From assembly GCA_963662155.1 (NCBI GenBank), contig OY759267.1, positions 39,432,939 to 39,496,938 of the forward strand: a stretch of 64,000 nucleotides of DNA. Direction: 5' to 3'. This stretch comes from Lamellibrachia columna. Lineage: Eukaryota; Annelida; Polychaeta; Sabellida; Siboglinidae. Shown one piece after another: positions 31,935 through 44,983 of the stretch. Position 1 is the stretch's first letter, and each line of letters starts with the position of its first letter. The notes under the pieces are model-generated. The model searched no databases and had not been told where the DNA came from. It saw only the letters and a list, made by a program, of their open reading frames with translations. Made by a program: the position numbers and the translations under genes.

Positions 31935-33620
31935 TTCTCTTCTATATAGTTGATGCAGTCGATGAGATGACGAGAAAGGAAGTATTTTGTTGACTGGTAT
32001 AATCATCCGCCCTGTGCGTCAAGTATGTGTCTATATGCCCCTTGAATTGGTTGATGTTCTTTGACTTAACCTCTGCCGCCGGAAGTATATTCCAGTTGTT
32101 TACATTCTTTTGCGCGAACGAGTACTTCCGTATATCCAATCTGAAGTGCACTTTGGTGATTTTAAATGGGTGCCCTTTCGTTGAAGACTGTTCAATCTCC
32201 GTGGCAAAGAAGTCAGCTCAAACCCGTTGAATATTTTGAAAACTTCTAGTAGGTCGGCTCTCAGTCGCCTAGTCTCCAGAGTCGTGATGTTTAGCGCTCT
32301 CAACCTTCTAGGGTATACCAGGTCTCTAGTCCGGTGTCATCCTGGTCGCCCTACGTTGCACACTTTCTAATAAGTTTATATATCTTTGCTTGAATGGGCG
32401 CCATGTCTGAATGCAGTAGTCCAGATGCCGTCTTACAGGGGACTTGTACAATTGTACCACTGCCTCCCAGGTTAATAGCTCTTTTGAGTTATGCCTAGCA
32501 CAGCGTTTGCCTTACTGGATTATTTAGCACACTGCTCCGTTACTTCAAGCCTGTCTGTTATTATCACGCCTAAGTCTTTCGTCATGTGATGTTTCTATGT
32601 AGTCATCACCCATGAAGTAGTCACACAACATAGTGCACACACTTGCATTTGTCTGGATTAAATAACATTAACCATTCTACACTCCACACATGCATCGTAT
32701 TTAGATATCTCTATAATTTCTCAGCTTCTTTGCATGACGCTACCTGACTGAACAAATTTGTGTCATCAGCAATTTTGTTTAAATTGTTACACACACCGTC
32801 TATGTCGTTGATATATATTACAAATAGAATTGGACCCAACAAAATTGGACCCAATGCTGATCCTTGGCGTACACCACTCATATGCATTTAATTTCATCGC
32901 TGTATATGGTTTTAGATGCGACAGTGGTGAACTCCACATCTTGGAGGGACTCCATAGTCTTGGTGAAAATCTTCACAGGTTCAGGCAAGTTGTCAATAGC
33001 CTAGTCGGTGACCACTAAGGCGAGGAAGTCGTTTGATACATTCGTTGTCTCAATGGAGTCTGTGGTCACTTTTTCTTCGCTATCAACCAGGGGATCGACA
33101 CTGTCGTTTGTCGAAGTTTTAGACCTAGTGTACGCGAAGAACGACTTAGGATCTTTCTTTCTTTATGTTATTTGCTAATCTTTTCAAAAAATTTCGTTTT
33201 GCCTTTACCACCTCATTTCGGGCTTTGTTCAGTTGCGGCTTGTTTGTCTCACATAGATGGTATTCTCCAGTTTCTCTATATCTCTTTCACCTTTGGTACT
33301 TCCTCCTCTTTGCTAGTTGAGCTCGTTTTGTCATCCATCTGGATTTCCTCTTCTTTGTTGTCAGAGGGATAAAACGTTGAATTGTTATCTTACTCTAATA
33401 TAGTCAACCATATTTTGTTCCGATGATGATACAAAATCCAGTGCTTTCTCACCCCTTGTAGCATTGTTTACATGCTGGGTTAGAAAGAGGTATTGGCCGA
33501 GTGAGCTCCGTGGATCGTTTCCCCTCGGCTCCCGCCTGCATCCGGGTCCAGTCTGTGGTTCTGTAGTTGAAGTCTCCCAGTTTCACAACACTGTCGAACG
33601 ATGCGACAGTTCATGAAGTG
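31935..33620 (-). mobile_element. CR1-like LINE, decayed, second subfamily
   Basis: Going down the reverse strand I see an endonuclease fragment with LGDFNY (near 33560), RT with GPILFVIYINDIDG (near 32800-32850, preceded by a duplicated GPIL), IADDTNLFSQV (near 32750), LETRRLRADLLEVFKIFNG (near 32240-32290), and a C-terminal RKYSFAQKNVNNWN (near 32100). Stops and frameshifts break all domains. Here the FVIYIND codons are not expanded into (AT)n. Related 5' sequence may reach about 34320. Confidence 0.75.
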
Positions 33621-33932
33621 CTAGTTCACGTGGCAACCTCCGCCTTTCCTGCTATCTCTATAATTTCGAATCACACTGTATCCATCGAGGTTAAACTATG
33701 CGTCAGATATATCCTTGTGCGCCCCCGTTTCAGTTGCACATGTCTTATCAAGCCTCAAGTGCGACAATGCTCCAGACTGGGATTGTGCACTTATGAGGAA
33801 GAAGAAGACACACTGCATCTCATCCAACTTGTTTAAGAGACTTCTGGCATTCAGATATAACATACAGTAATATGACCAGTGCTCCCTTTTCCTTCTTTAT
33901 TCCCATTACACCTGTTAGTGGCTCTAATAATA

Positions 33933-34017
33933 TCCTGCCTCCACCTTTACTTGCACATATTATGTGCAAGTAAAGGTGGAGGCAGGAGTAGAGAACTACT
34001 CTACTCCTGCCTCCACC
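33933..34017. repeat. Overlapping double palindrome
   Basis: Arms 33933-33959 and 33961-33987 are perfect 27-nt complements with a 1-nt spacer. The second arm overlaps the start of another perfect inverted repeat, 33975-33993 against 33999-34017 (19 nt, loop AACTA). The motif CCTGCCTCCACC therefore occurs forward, reverse, forward. Confidence 0.9.
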
Positions 34018-34516
34018 CTTACTTCCTTGATGACTCTGTGGACTCGCTGCCCCTCCTTGTGGGTTCCATTTTCGACTGACTGTCCCTCTTGGAAGATGTC
34101 ATTTCCAACTGACTGTCCCTTTGTATGCTTGCTGCTGATGCTGATTGGCTGCCCCTCCCGGAGGTGGTCCTTGCCGCTTGGCTGGTCTTCCTGTTGGGTG
34201 ACCTTTCTGTCTGGTCCATTCCCTGTTTCGTCTGGAGGGTACCTGAAATTGCGTCTTCTACAAGTCATACGAACTTGCCCTAAAATATCAACATTTACAC
34301 ATGTCATCACTTTCAGCAAGTGCTGAAAACTTGCTCGCGTCCCTGGATAAATTTGCTAAATCAATCCTGCAGAGGGCGAGACTCATTGTTAGTAAGCAGC
34401 GACCTCTGGCGAATGTTTGAAATACGATTATAGTTTTGGTAAAACTGTATTGTTATTGAAAACTTTTGACATTACAAAAATACTATCGGGTTTATAGACA
34501 AAACAAGTTTATCGAT

Positions 34517-36915
34517 ATGGACTTATTTGACGATCTGCCTGAACCAGGTGTGTATTACTACAATTCAATTCGGTGCTATGTGCGATGTATGTGAGCGATA
34601 ATAAGTCAATTACCATGACAGTACGCTGCACTATTGTTATTATTACTAAAATTTACAAAGCGCTACATATCCGGGACCAGCTCGTTCATAGGCGCATATA
34701 AAACATACATGCAATCATAGGTATTATAAATATATACTATTATAGTTTAAAATCCATTATTGCATTAAAATTTAGGTTAATAAATCATAATAAATAAATA
34801 GACAATTGTAATAAATAAATATATAATTATAATAAATAAATAAAATACATGTTCATAAAAAGTGTCCTCATTCACATTTATTTCTCTGTAGAAGTTAATT
34901 TAAAGCACATTTAAAAATAAATATATAGGTTTTCGGCAGGTTCTTAAACTTAATCAATGTATCTACTGGTCTTATGTCTGGCAAAGTGATAACAAGACCG
35001 AGGCTATTGTCATCACAGCACTAAACCACAAACACTTGCAAGACATCTCGTGTTAACGTATGTGCATGCAAAATTGCCCTATCACCGACAATCCATAACA
35101 TCGACTGTGGATAAACATGCAGTGTCACACACATGCTCACTTTCAACAGTAAACATTTCAAAGATCAGGCACTATCTCCCCATTGATGCATGCAAGACAA
35201 GCCCTGGTGACAGCGCAATGGCACTACAACAATGTAGTGTCATATGACATCACTGAGGCACTTTTGAGTTATGACCATCTACAGATGGTGCAACATTTGG
35301 CAGCCAGAATGATCATGACACAGTGAAAGCACATAACTCTGGTGCAGATATCTTCATCTTTCCATATTCTGAGTATTTTACTCAAAAGCGACTTTTCTAA
35401 CAATTTGTTTGCATTTATAATTGATGAAATAATTGTTAATGGTTTTAAAAATGATTTAGATTAGAATATCGATCTCATGCCTGCAATTTCTTCAGATTTT
35501 TTTTCAAATGGCATATTCTCTATAAAAAATTGTCCCAACCAGTATACTGAGACTAAGTTTAGGAAAGAACTTTGGTTTATATAATATTATATATAGTATA
35601 GATAACTTTTTCAAATATTTTTCACATATTTTGGTGAATGGATCACATCACCAACCAATAAGTCTTTTGTTTTTTATTAATTGGTTTACAAATGTTCTTT
35701 AACACAAATATGGGTCACCCAGCAAAAATGAAATAGTAATCCAAATATGTAACACCTACTTTATTAAAAATATCATCATGAAAGCAGTGTTCACGATATG
35801 GCATATTTTAGGTGATATTTTGCAAGTTTCGCTGCGGAATCACGTAGACTCTATTTTACAGCAGTTTGAAATCACCTCTAGGCCTGAGATAAGCAGATTG
35901 TTTTTCTATATTTACAAATAAATCTGATGTAAATTCAAATTAAGTTGTTGACTAACTAACGTAAGTGTATCTCATAACGCAGTATCAGTAATGTTCTTCG
36001 TACAGAGCTTCTGATGAAGTTGACAGTGACACCTAGTGAATGAACAGTGAAATAGTGCCACTTGGTCACGAGGCTTAACAAAATTAGTATTCCAGTTAGG
36101 CTCGGGACCGCTAAAAACTAGTCTAGCTGAAAACGGGAGACTTAACAACATGAATACCAACATTACATAAAAGTACATTCAATCTGATTAACCAGGGGCA
36201 CATCTATGAGGACAACAAACAAATGTTTCATGTTAAAATACAACACAATGAAAACGTAAAGAATTATCGGGTCGGTGGATCCATAAACCAACTAATAAAA
36301 AGAAAAGGCCTAACAGCCAGGCAATTTAGTTATTTTATGTCATAAAGCATTGTCATTATGTGAGGTATTGTAACACAAATCTGCTTAAATAATTATATAT
36401 GAAATGTAAAAAATAGTCACCATTTCTACTCTATTTCGACAGTCTTGTACAAAGAGGGGATGGCATAATTGACTGGATAGAACGAGGGCTCGAATTTGGC
36501 GGCAGCCACGCAGCAATTTGCCGCAATGCCCTGGCAAGTGGCCGTAGTGCTTCAACAATTAAGCAGTGGTTCATGGCCAAACAGGCCATGCTTTCTAATA
36601 CACTCCATATAAATTGCAACATCGTCGTGTGAAGGCAACATCGTCAGAAGAGAGCAACTCACTCAGGCGCGGCTTTTTCGGACGTTTTATACAATAATGC
36701 TAATTTATCAACATATTTATTGTATTAATTATTATTTGTGATAATATGGCATTTTCTACTAGCCTCTGTGCCCTACCTACTGGCCGTGGTGCCCCTTAAA
36801 ATATCTAAAACTGACTGACAGAAGACAGCGTGTTGTAGTAGACGGAGAGGTTTCAAACTGGAAATCAGTTTTGAGTGGGGTACCACAAGGATCAATATTA
36901 GGACCTTTATTATTC

Positions 36916-37004
<89 letters not shown>

Positions 37005-40000
37005 ATGACTTGGATGACAATATAACAAGTAACGTACTGAAATTTGCCGATGACACAACTGTTTAGAAAGGTTAACACTGATGGTGATAAACAACATTTA
37101 CAAAACGATCTAGACAAATTCGTTAAATGGTCTGAAAAATAGCATATGTTGTTCAATTTTGGGAAATATAAATGTCTACATACAGGACGCGGGAACTTGG
37201 ATATAAACTATAATATGGGAGATATTGTTCTAGGTAAAAGAAAATGACTTAAGATATAACAATAAGTGCTGATATGAAAGTTTCAGAACAGTGTGGTATT
37301 GCAACTTCAAAGGGTAATCAAATGCTTGGGTTGATTAGGAGAAACATAACATACAAGGAAAAAATGCTAATTATACCTAGACATCATTTAGAATACTGTA
37401 TACAAGCGTAGAGACCATATCATAAGAAGGATACTGATACACTTGAACGAATACAGAGGAGAGCAATTAAAATTATTCCAGAACTGAGAGACCTTAGTTA
37501 TGAAGAACTAAAAGAATGTGGTTTAACAACCCTAGAGACAAGGTGGTTAAGAGGAGATCAGATTGCAGTTTTTAAGATATTGAATGAGTATGCAAATATT
37601 GATAGACATGTTTTTCTCACTCAAGAAAGATAGTAGAATGGATCAGTGTACATTGGATAACCGGAAGTATTTTTTCTCACAGAGGACTATAAATGAATGG
37701 AACAAATTGTCTATGGATTGTGTAACTGCTAGCAGCGTGAATATGTTTAAAAACAAGGTTGACACATATCTCAGGAGGGCGGGTTATAAGTAGATGAACA
37801 TTGTTGGACTCTCGATAAGCCAATGGCTTCCTTGTCCACTTGCCACCTGGGCCTTTGGCTTGGATGACAAATCTTTTCAAATCTTGTGAAAATAGAGCTT
37901 TGCTCTTTAATTACACTATGGTCAGATTAATATCCAGTTAATGATTTTCTTCAGACTTGACTAGATTTGAGTTTTGCCTAATATACCTGAGCCAGATTGC
38001 ATTTTAAGAGTTAAGACCAGGATTAGAGACATTATGGAGTGTTCATTATCATTACCATAATTATTACTTAAAAAATAAATGTTTAATCATAATTTATAAT
38101 AATTCTATCATCGTGTGACTAGATAATTTTCTTTTTATCATTACAAGCCATCATTATCATTACCACCATTGGCCAATTATATGTAAGGAAAACAACTGAA
38201 CACACCATTAGGCTGTAGAAGTTTCATACATTTATTGGAATGAAAATATAGATAATAGAAAAGTCTGATTATCCTATAATGCTCTGCTGCTGTTTGAGGG
38301 ACATTTCATTAATTATTTGCTCATTAATGCTTAAGGACAAATACATTAGGTGGTTAGAGCCAATATTGTGCGGCCTCGTAGACTATTTCATCATAAGTAG
38401 TGACAACATAATGAAATAACCTGATATCATAACGATCACTGATTATCTTTCATTACAGGGGTTCATTATCATCATCATTACATGAATTTAAAATCGATTA
38501 TTTTTTACATAATTTTCATTATGTAATGAACACTGCACTAGGTTTTGTTGCACTAACTGTAAGTAATGTTGGCAGGTCAGCAGGAGGCAGCAGGAGATGT
38601 AGCTGATCAGTCTCACCCCACAAGTAATGAACACTGCACTAGGTTTTGTTGCACTAACTGTAAGTAATGTTGGCAGGTCAGCAGGAGATGTAGCTGATCA
38701 GTCCCACCCCAAAAGTAATGAACACTGCACTAGGTTTTGTTGCACTAACTGTAAGTAATGTTGGCAGGTCAGCAGGAGGCAGCAGGAGATGTAGCTGATC
38801 AGTCTCACCCCACAAGTAGCGCCAACAATCAGGTCTGTAAGAATACAGTGGAAACACCAGACCGAGGGACAAAAAGAAAACTAGAGTCCGACATATCTGA
38901 CTTGTGCAAGAAACCATCAATAGGTAAATTAAGCTTGTAGTGTCACATATGTAACATTTGATGCAGTTATGTGATGTATACATACGTTTAATAGTCCTTC
39001 CTTGTGGAAGATCATAAAGTAAAAAGATGAATTAAAAAGCTGTGTTGTTAAGATTTTAGTTTGGATAAAGGAAGAAGGAATGAATTAAGATTGGCAACAA
39101 TAGGATGCAATATCACGACCCTGATAACTTAACAAAGAAACAAACCATGATTTGGTGCACAGATTTGGCATCCTAGAATTTCATTGTAAACATAATCAAT
39201 TGTAGAACCATTCACTTGTGCTTGTAAAATGTATGCATTATGTAGCTATTCCAGACATGTTTTCCACTAGCAATTTCGAAGATATACTCTACTGTATGTT
39301 GTAACATTTGATTGATGCCCATTCTGCCTACTTCCATTTTGCCTACTATGGTTTTATGGCTAATACTGGACAGATTCCCAGTTCGCCTACTGGCCAATTA
39401 ACTATTAATGCTTACTCCCACTTTGCCTACTTGAGTCTTAGATCACTTGATCTATGGTTTGGCTTCAACAGGATCAAACGTTAATTGGATGTGGTTTCTT
39501 TTAGCAATTCAGTACAAACAGTGGCTTTGGAGAAATCAGATTTTTCTTTAATTAAATCTAAGTTCGTTTTGGATTTAGTCAATGTTATCTATTAATAAAT
39601 AATAATTAAGAGGACTCGGATTTAACTGAAGAAAAGGGATTTCTGCAGAGCGTATATTTTTACCAACTGAAAAAAATATTACATTTATAAAGGGTGATTT
39701 TGGTGGGAGAGGTGAAGTGGCATTAATATCAGTATAGGCATAGTGAGAGGGTGAATCACTAAGAGTAGATGAAATGGGAGAGTTATCCAATTGCACAGAC
39801 AGCAAAATGAGAATAATATCAGTCAGCGAAATGGGAGTACCTGGTAGGCGAAATGAGGATACTCCGCTATAACAATGAGGCTGGCCCAGTAATTTGTGTG
39901 TTTGGATGCAGTCGCACCATACAACTTCAAGGGTTACGTGGCAGAGAGACAGGGAGAACGAGAGGAGATGCAGGATGCGCACGTTGTGTTGGACACATTC

Positions 40001-43000
40001 CTGTCCAGTGACACAGAGTCTCACGTGTGGTTAGTGCACCTATTACATCTACATCTTATGTGTGGTTAGTGCACCTATTACATCTACATCTTGTGTGTGG
40101 TTAGTGCACCTATTACATCTACATCTTGTGTGTGGTTAGTGCACCTATTACATCTACATCTTATGTGTGGTTAGTGCACCTATTCCATCTTATGTGTGGT
40201 TAGTGCACCTATTACATCTACATCTTGTGTGTGGTTAGTGCACCTATTACATCTTGTGTGTGGTTAGTGCACCTATTACATCTTATGTGTGGTTAGTGCA
40301 CCTATTACATCTTATGTGTGGTTAGTGCACCTATTACATCTACATCTTATGTGTGGTTAGTGCACCTATTACATCTACATCTTATGTGTGGTTAGTGCAC
40401 CTATTACATCTACATCTTATGTGTGGTTAGTGCACCTATTACATCTACATCTTATGTGTGATTAGTGCACCTATTACATCTTATGTGTGGTTAGTGCACC
40501 TATTACATCTTATGTTTGGTTAGTGCACCTATTACATCTACATCTTATGTGTGGTTAGTGCACCTATTACATCTACATCTTATGTGTGGTTAGTGCACCT
40601 ATTACATCTTATGTGTGGTTCCTAACTTTTGGTTGGCTTTATTAATTAAAGGTCCAAACTCAATTAAATTTTTTTTCTTCTAATTTTCGTTTCGCGAAAA
40701 ATCAAATTAATCTATTATCCACTATGACATGCTAGCTCATTTGTGCATATATTTTGTTTAGTTTTGTTGCATTCATCGGAGAAACTAATAGTTTATTTTT
40801 GTTCGGATCTGGTCACAATTCTGCTAAAGTAGGGCAAAAGTAGTCCAGCTCTATATATTTATACTATAGGTTAAGGCTATTGTCACAAGTTGGGTATCTG
40901 CAGGTCGACGTGGTTCAAAGTTTCATGAAGCATTATGTCTGAGGTGAAATGACATCAGTTACGTGTATTGAGATTATCTCTTACACGTAACAATATATTT
41001 TTAATCGTTTCATTGTTCCCATGAATATATAGCAGATCTTGATGTTTGTTTGGTGTGCCAGCTGCAGTTACTACGCAGTATTTGATGGTCACGGCGGAAC
41101 AAGAGCGTCGAGACATGCTGCAGAGCACCTGCACAGGAACCTCAAAGAGCGGCTGCCAAAGGGTGCTAAGCTTTTATTGTCTACATTCTTTAAAGTCCAG
41201 GGTCTTAAAAATGTTCAGGCCTTAGAAGCAGGACATTTGTCTGAACAGCCTCAAACAGCAGCCATGTCATTTTAAAACCTTCCCTGGTTATTTACAAACT
41301 AAAATCTAAGATGTTGGCATAGCAGTTTGTCAGATATGTAGCTGATTAAAAATAACATCAATGTTGCCATGGAAAATGTTCATATCAGTCTTGAACATTT
41401 TGAACTTCGAAAGATTATCTGCATTGCGAACCTGTTTCATATAAGATGCTAAATTGTTCTTTTGCACCCATCATGGTAGGGTAAAGTTCTGGTATAAACT
41501 AATACCATGTCTTTTATTTAACAGATTCGAGTCGAATTGAGGCAGACATCAAGAAATGTTTCATTGATGTTTTCAAGAAGACTGATGAAGAATTTTTGAA
41601 GCTGGCGAAGAAGAAGTAAGTTAAAACTGCCTCTGCAATAAAATTTGTTTCACTCCTAGCTCTTGTTTTAGAATCAACAAAAAATCAAACCTACCTAGGA
41701 TCCACTAAGACATGCTTGCTCATTTGTACACATTTTTTTATTTAATCTGGGTTAAATCATTGGAAAAGCTATTAAATTATTTTTGGGTTGGGTCCAAAAA
41801 AATTAATGATAAATGAATTGTGGAGAAACCTTTAGGCCCTCAAACACTGAGAAACCTTTAGGCCCTCAAACATTGAAATGAAGCTCAAAAGCAACATGTT
41901 TTATGAAGTAATCACTTAAGTAGATCGATGTGTAATTAACATTAGGAGATGATGCATGTTCTGATTAATAGTCACAATGCACAAACATCTTTGAATGTTG
42001 ATGATACAGCTGAATACAATCCTCTCTAAGTCTGCAGTTGATTTTTGTGTATCATAGCACATAATCTGATTAGATTCATGTTGTATTTTTTTTGCAAATT
42101 TTTTTTTTTCAATCACCAAATAAATTGATGAGCGATTGTGCTGTTTCTGACCTAGCTGGTGTATGTTGTATTGCAGCAAACCAGTTTGGAAAGATGGCAG
42201 CACAGCCGTGGCAGTCCTTGCAATCAACAGTACACTGTACATCGCCAATCTAGGAGACAGTAAGGTCAGTGAATGCAACAAGCTTCTCACAATGTGGCAG
42301 AAGTACCAGTGCTATTCAGTAATGACTAATCATTGTAGTAGGTTTTCCCGAGGTAAGAACCCATCTGAATTACAATGGTTTTGGTTAAATGTTTACAGCC
42401 ATTGTAAAAACATACCTGCAGTTATATAAGTATCATAACTATATATAGTTTTAAAAAATATTAAAATAAATAAGAGTATAAGATTAATAAATAAAAAAGT
42501 TCATAAATAAATAGGAAAAATACAAGTTCATAAAAGGCGTCCTCATTCACAGTTGGAGTATTCCTCAGTTTGAAATAAGCAAGCTATTGTTACACAAAAT
42601 CTAGGAGTTTTCACCATTGTGAATAGTATTGCGATGACTGTCTGGCAGGCTGTACTGTGTCGCTTTGATGCTGCGGGAAAGATGGCCATGCCAATACCAC
42701 TGACGAAGGATCACAATGCAACGCTGTATGATGAAAGGAAGCGAATACAGAAGGCTGGTGGAAAAGTCATGTGAGTCTTATGTATGAACCAAAGTGGTTA
42801 GCAAAACTCCTCATGTTGATTACTGTATCTGTCAGGGTATTAGTCTCCTAATTTTATAAAATAATGCCCTCATCAAATAATGCCCTCATCAAATAATACC
42901 CTTATGAAATGATACCATGAAAAAAAATTCATCAAAAAACACCCTCCTCAAAGTAAAGGTATGTTCAAACAGTACACTCACCCAACAGTATCCTCATCAA

Positions 43001-44983
43001 ACAATACCCTCATCAAACAGTACCCACATCAAACAGTACCCAGCCTCAAGTACCCACAACAAACAGTACCCAGCCTCAAGTACCCTCATCAAACAATACC
43101 CACATTAAATAATGTCTCATCAAATAATGCCCTCACATTTCGTGTCTTTCTCATCACCCCGTCTCACCCAAATATCCTCCAGTCATACATCTTCCACAAT
43201 CATGTCTGACATTCATGGCCAAGTCAAGCTCTACCTTCCTCACCGATGGCTTCTCTGTCATTTCATCCCAGGCATCTGATGTAGACATCAGCACGTCTTC
43301 TAAGAATTTACCTTTACCTTCTTGCTTCACTGTCACTGGCCATCTTTCTCACCCTATCCACACACCTATCCACTGTATTATGTAGAACTAATACATTGGA
43401 TGCTCCCCTTCTTCAGAGACGGTCGAGTGATGGGTGTCCTTGAGGTGTCGCGGTCCATTGGTGATGGACCGTACAAGAAACACGGAGTGTCCTGCACCCC
43501 TGACATCAAGAGATGTCAACTGACGGAAAATGACAGGTAGACATGACTGCTCCACCTGCACTGTACACAGCTGTCAACTATGGCTGTCACACTTGTGTGG
43601 TTGTCATGCTCCAGTACGGATCACACAAGATATTTCATTATATCTATACAAGGAGTTTGAAATTAAACAGATTTCACAGTTTTACTGATGGCATAATAAT
43701 ATAATATATAAAATACTTATGTTGTGCTAAAATCCTCAAGAGACCCAAGCTCGGCAGTGCACCAAAACAAAAGGGGTTAATCAGTTCATAATTGATAAGC
43801 AGTTCCAGTTGTAAACAGTTTGATTGGTATGCTGGGGAGCTATGGAGGATAAGCTTAAACAGGTGGGTTTTTCGTTTACGGGGAAATGTTATATTTCCTA
43901 GATTTAACACTAACAGGGAGTGAGTTCCACAGAGTTGGTGCAGCAACTGAAATGACTCTAGTTCCGATATATACCTCATAAAAACTATTGAAACATCAAC
44001 ACAGCATATATGTAAAAGATTCTGGATTATAATGTCTCCAAATGCTGGAATATTATTTTTAATTTAACAGCTTGTATCAGTGATGTGTCATATTTGAAAT
44101 GAACTAAACTTTATTCAGCATTAACATAATTTAGCATTGTTGTATTTGCGATTTCCTACAAATTAGTCAATGCGATATTAAAACAGCAATGGAATTGTTA
44201 ATTCTGGCACATGTCTTTCTTATACATGAACAAGCTACGAGTAATAATGGATAGTTCTTTTAAGTCATGGACAAAGTCTAGTTTATGACTCCTGCCCACA
44301 ACTGACACCTCTCCATGCTGGATGCCTGTTGTCCACTGTACTTGTATATAACTGTTGTGATGTTCTGTTACTCTCACAAACTGGATGGCTCTTCACCTGC
44401 TCTTGAAGGTTTAAGTGGACATTATCATTATCTAATCTGTTATTTTATTCTTAGATATGTGCTGATTGCTTGTGATGGTTTGTGGAAAGCGTTTGACAAC
44501 AGAACTGCCATTGAATTCATCAATAAAATCCTCGATGTAAGTATACAATACAGGATATGAAATAATAATAAATTATCATTATTTTTAATTACCCGTAACC
44601 TCATTATGATGTACATACAGTAGTTTTATTTTTCATTGACATCGCTGAATGTTTCTTCAGTGGTTATTAATGTCACAATGACAGATATGTGCCCACACTA
44701 AAATTCAACTTTGTGCATTTACATTATCAATAACACATAAGAATAAAGTTCGTCCTCTAAATGCTTGAAAGTGGCAGATTTCAGATTGTATATGTCTCAT
44801 CCTTGCAGTGAAAGTCTAGTTTAAAGAAAAATCTGTTTCCAATGGTTTTTGTAGGATTCAAAGCTTGAAAAGATCGAAGAGAAATATGAAGCAGCTTGTA
44901 ACCGTCTTGCCAGCGAGGCCGTCAGAAAACTCAGTGCAGACAACGTAACAGTCATGCTAGTTCACATTGCCAACATCAGGTGA
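34517..44983 (+). CDS. ILKAP: Integrin-linked kinase-associated serine/threonine phosphatase 2C, complete, 10 exons
   Basis: Exons: 34517-34547, 38768-38923, 39912-40029, 41068-41162, 41525-41615, 42177-42264, 42649-42770, 43417-43536, 44455-44536, 44855-44983 (TGA). All phases join, giving 343 residues; the human protein is 392. The N-terminus MDLFDDLPEP matches the ILKAP family start closely. A basic stretch (GTKRKLE, near 44-50) precedes the PPM domain: REEMQDAHV (79-87), FDGHGG (107-112), KDGSTA, ANLGDSK (187-193), EVSRSIGDG (243-251), ACDG (279-282) and SADNVTV (328-334). The Mn-coordinating aspartates (84, 108, 281, 330 here) are present. The enzyme dephosphorylates Ser/Thr and restrains ILK-GSK3 signalling in vertebrates. 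Compared with human it has a shorter head. The first intron is 4.2 kb and carries LINE sequence. Exon 4 has a second in-frame acceptor at 41062 that would add two residues. Confidence 0.95.
36431..36640 (+). other. Unassigned coding-like fragment in ILKAP intron 1
   Basis: A + strand frame reads ...DWIERGLEFGGSHAAICRN... with GRSASTIKQWFMAKQ following. The pattern is helix-turn-helix-like and may be a transposon relic. No start, no family assignment. Confidence 0.25.
36820..37890 (+). mobile_element. CR1-like LINE 3' fragment with (AT)42
   Basis: It starts in the RT domain (GVPQGSILGPLLFLIYI-type, near 36875-36920), continues after the microsatellite with NDLDDNITS and KFADDTT (near 37003-37062), and runs to a C-terminal DNRKYFFSQRTINEWNKL (near 37655-37710). 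The 3' tail is GTTGGACTCTCGATAAGCCA then AATCTTTTCAAATCTTGTG. Same family and orientation as the 18-20.5 kb copy; sense in ILKAP intron 1. Confidence 0.88.
36919..37002. repeat. (AT)42 microsatellite inside LINE reverse transcriptase
   Basis: It lies at the same LIYIND codons as the (AT)29 tract at 19443-19500. The right flank CAATGACTTGGATGAC (NDLDD) is intact. Confidence 0.95.
38523..38815 (+). repeat. Three tandem copies of a 101-bp unit spanning the ILKAP exon-2 acceptor
   Basis: Copies are 38523-38623, 38624-38714 (lacking 10 bp) and 38715-38815. Each contains GCACTAAC (branch-point-like), TTGGCAG (acceptor) and the first ~48 bp of exon 2. Only the third copy runs into the rest of the exon. 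Splicing at the first acceptor (38576) meets TAA before the true exon body. Confidence 0.9.
40021..40630. repeat. Minisatellite of 29/35-bp units, 19 copies, starting on the ILKAP exon-3 donor
   Basis: The unit is TATGTGTGGTTAGTGCACC followed by TATTACATC, with or without an extra hexamer TACATC. The first copy is the real exon-3/intron-3 junction (CACGTGTG|GTTAGT at 40029/40030). Seventeen further copies and a partial one follow. One copy (near 40460) reads GATTAGT and has lost the GT. Confidence 0.95.
42850..43140. repeat. Degenerate 14-16 bp minisatellite in ILKAP intron 7
   Basis: Irregular repeats of CATCAAACAATACCCT / CATCAAATAATGCCCT and an embedded CAGCCTCAAGTACCC pair. Two + strand frames run through it only because the unit lacks stops. 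Confidence 0.85.
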
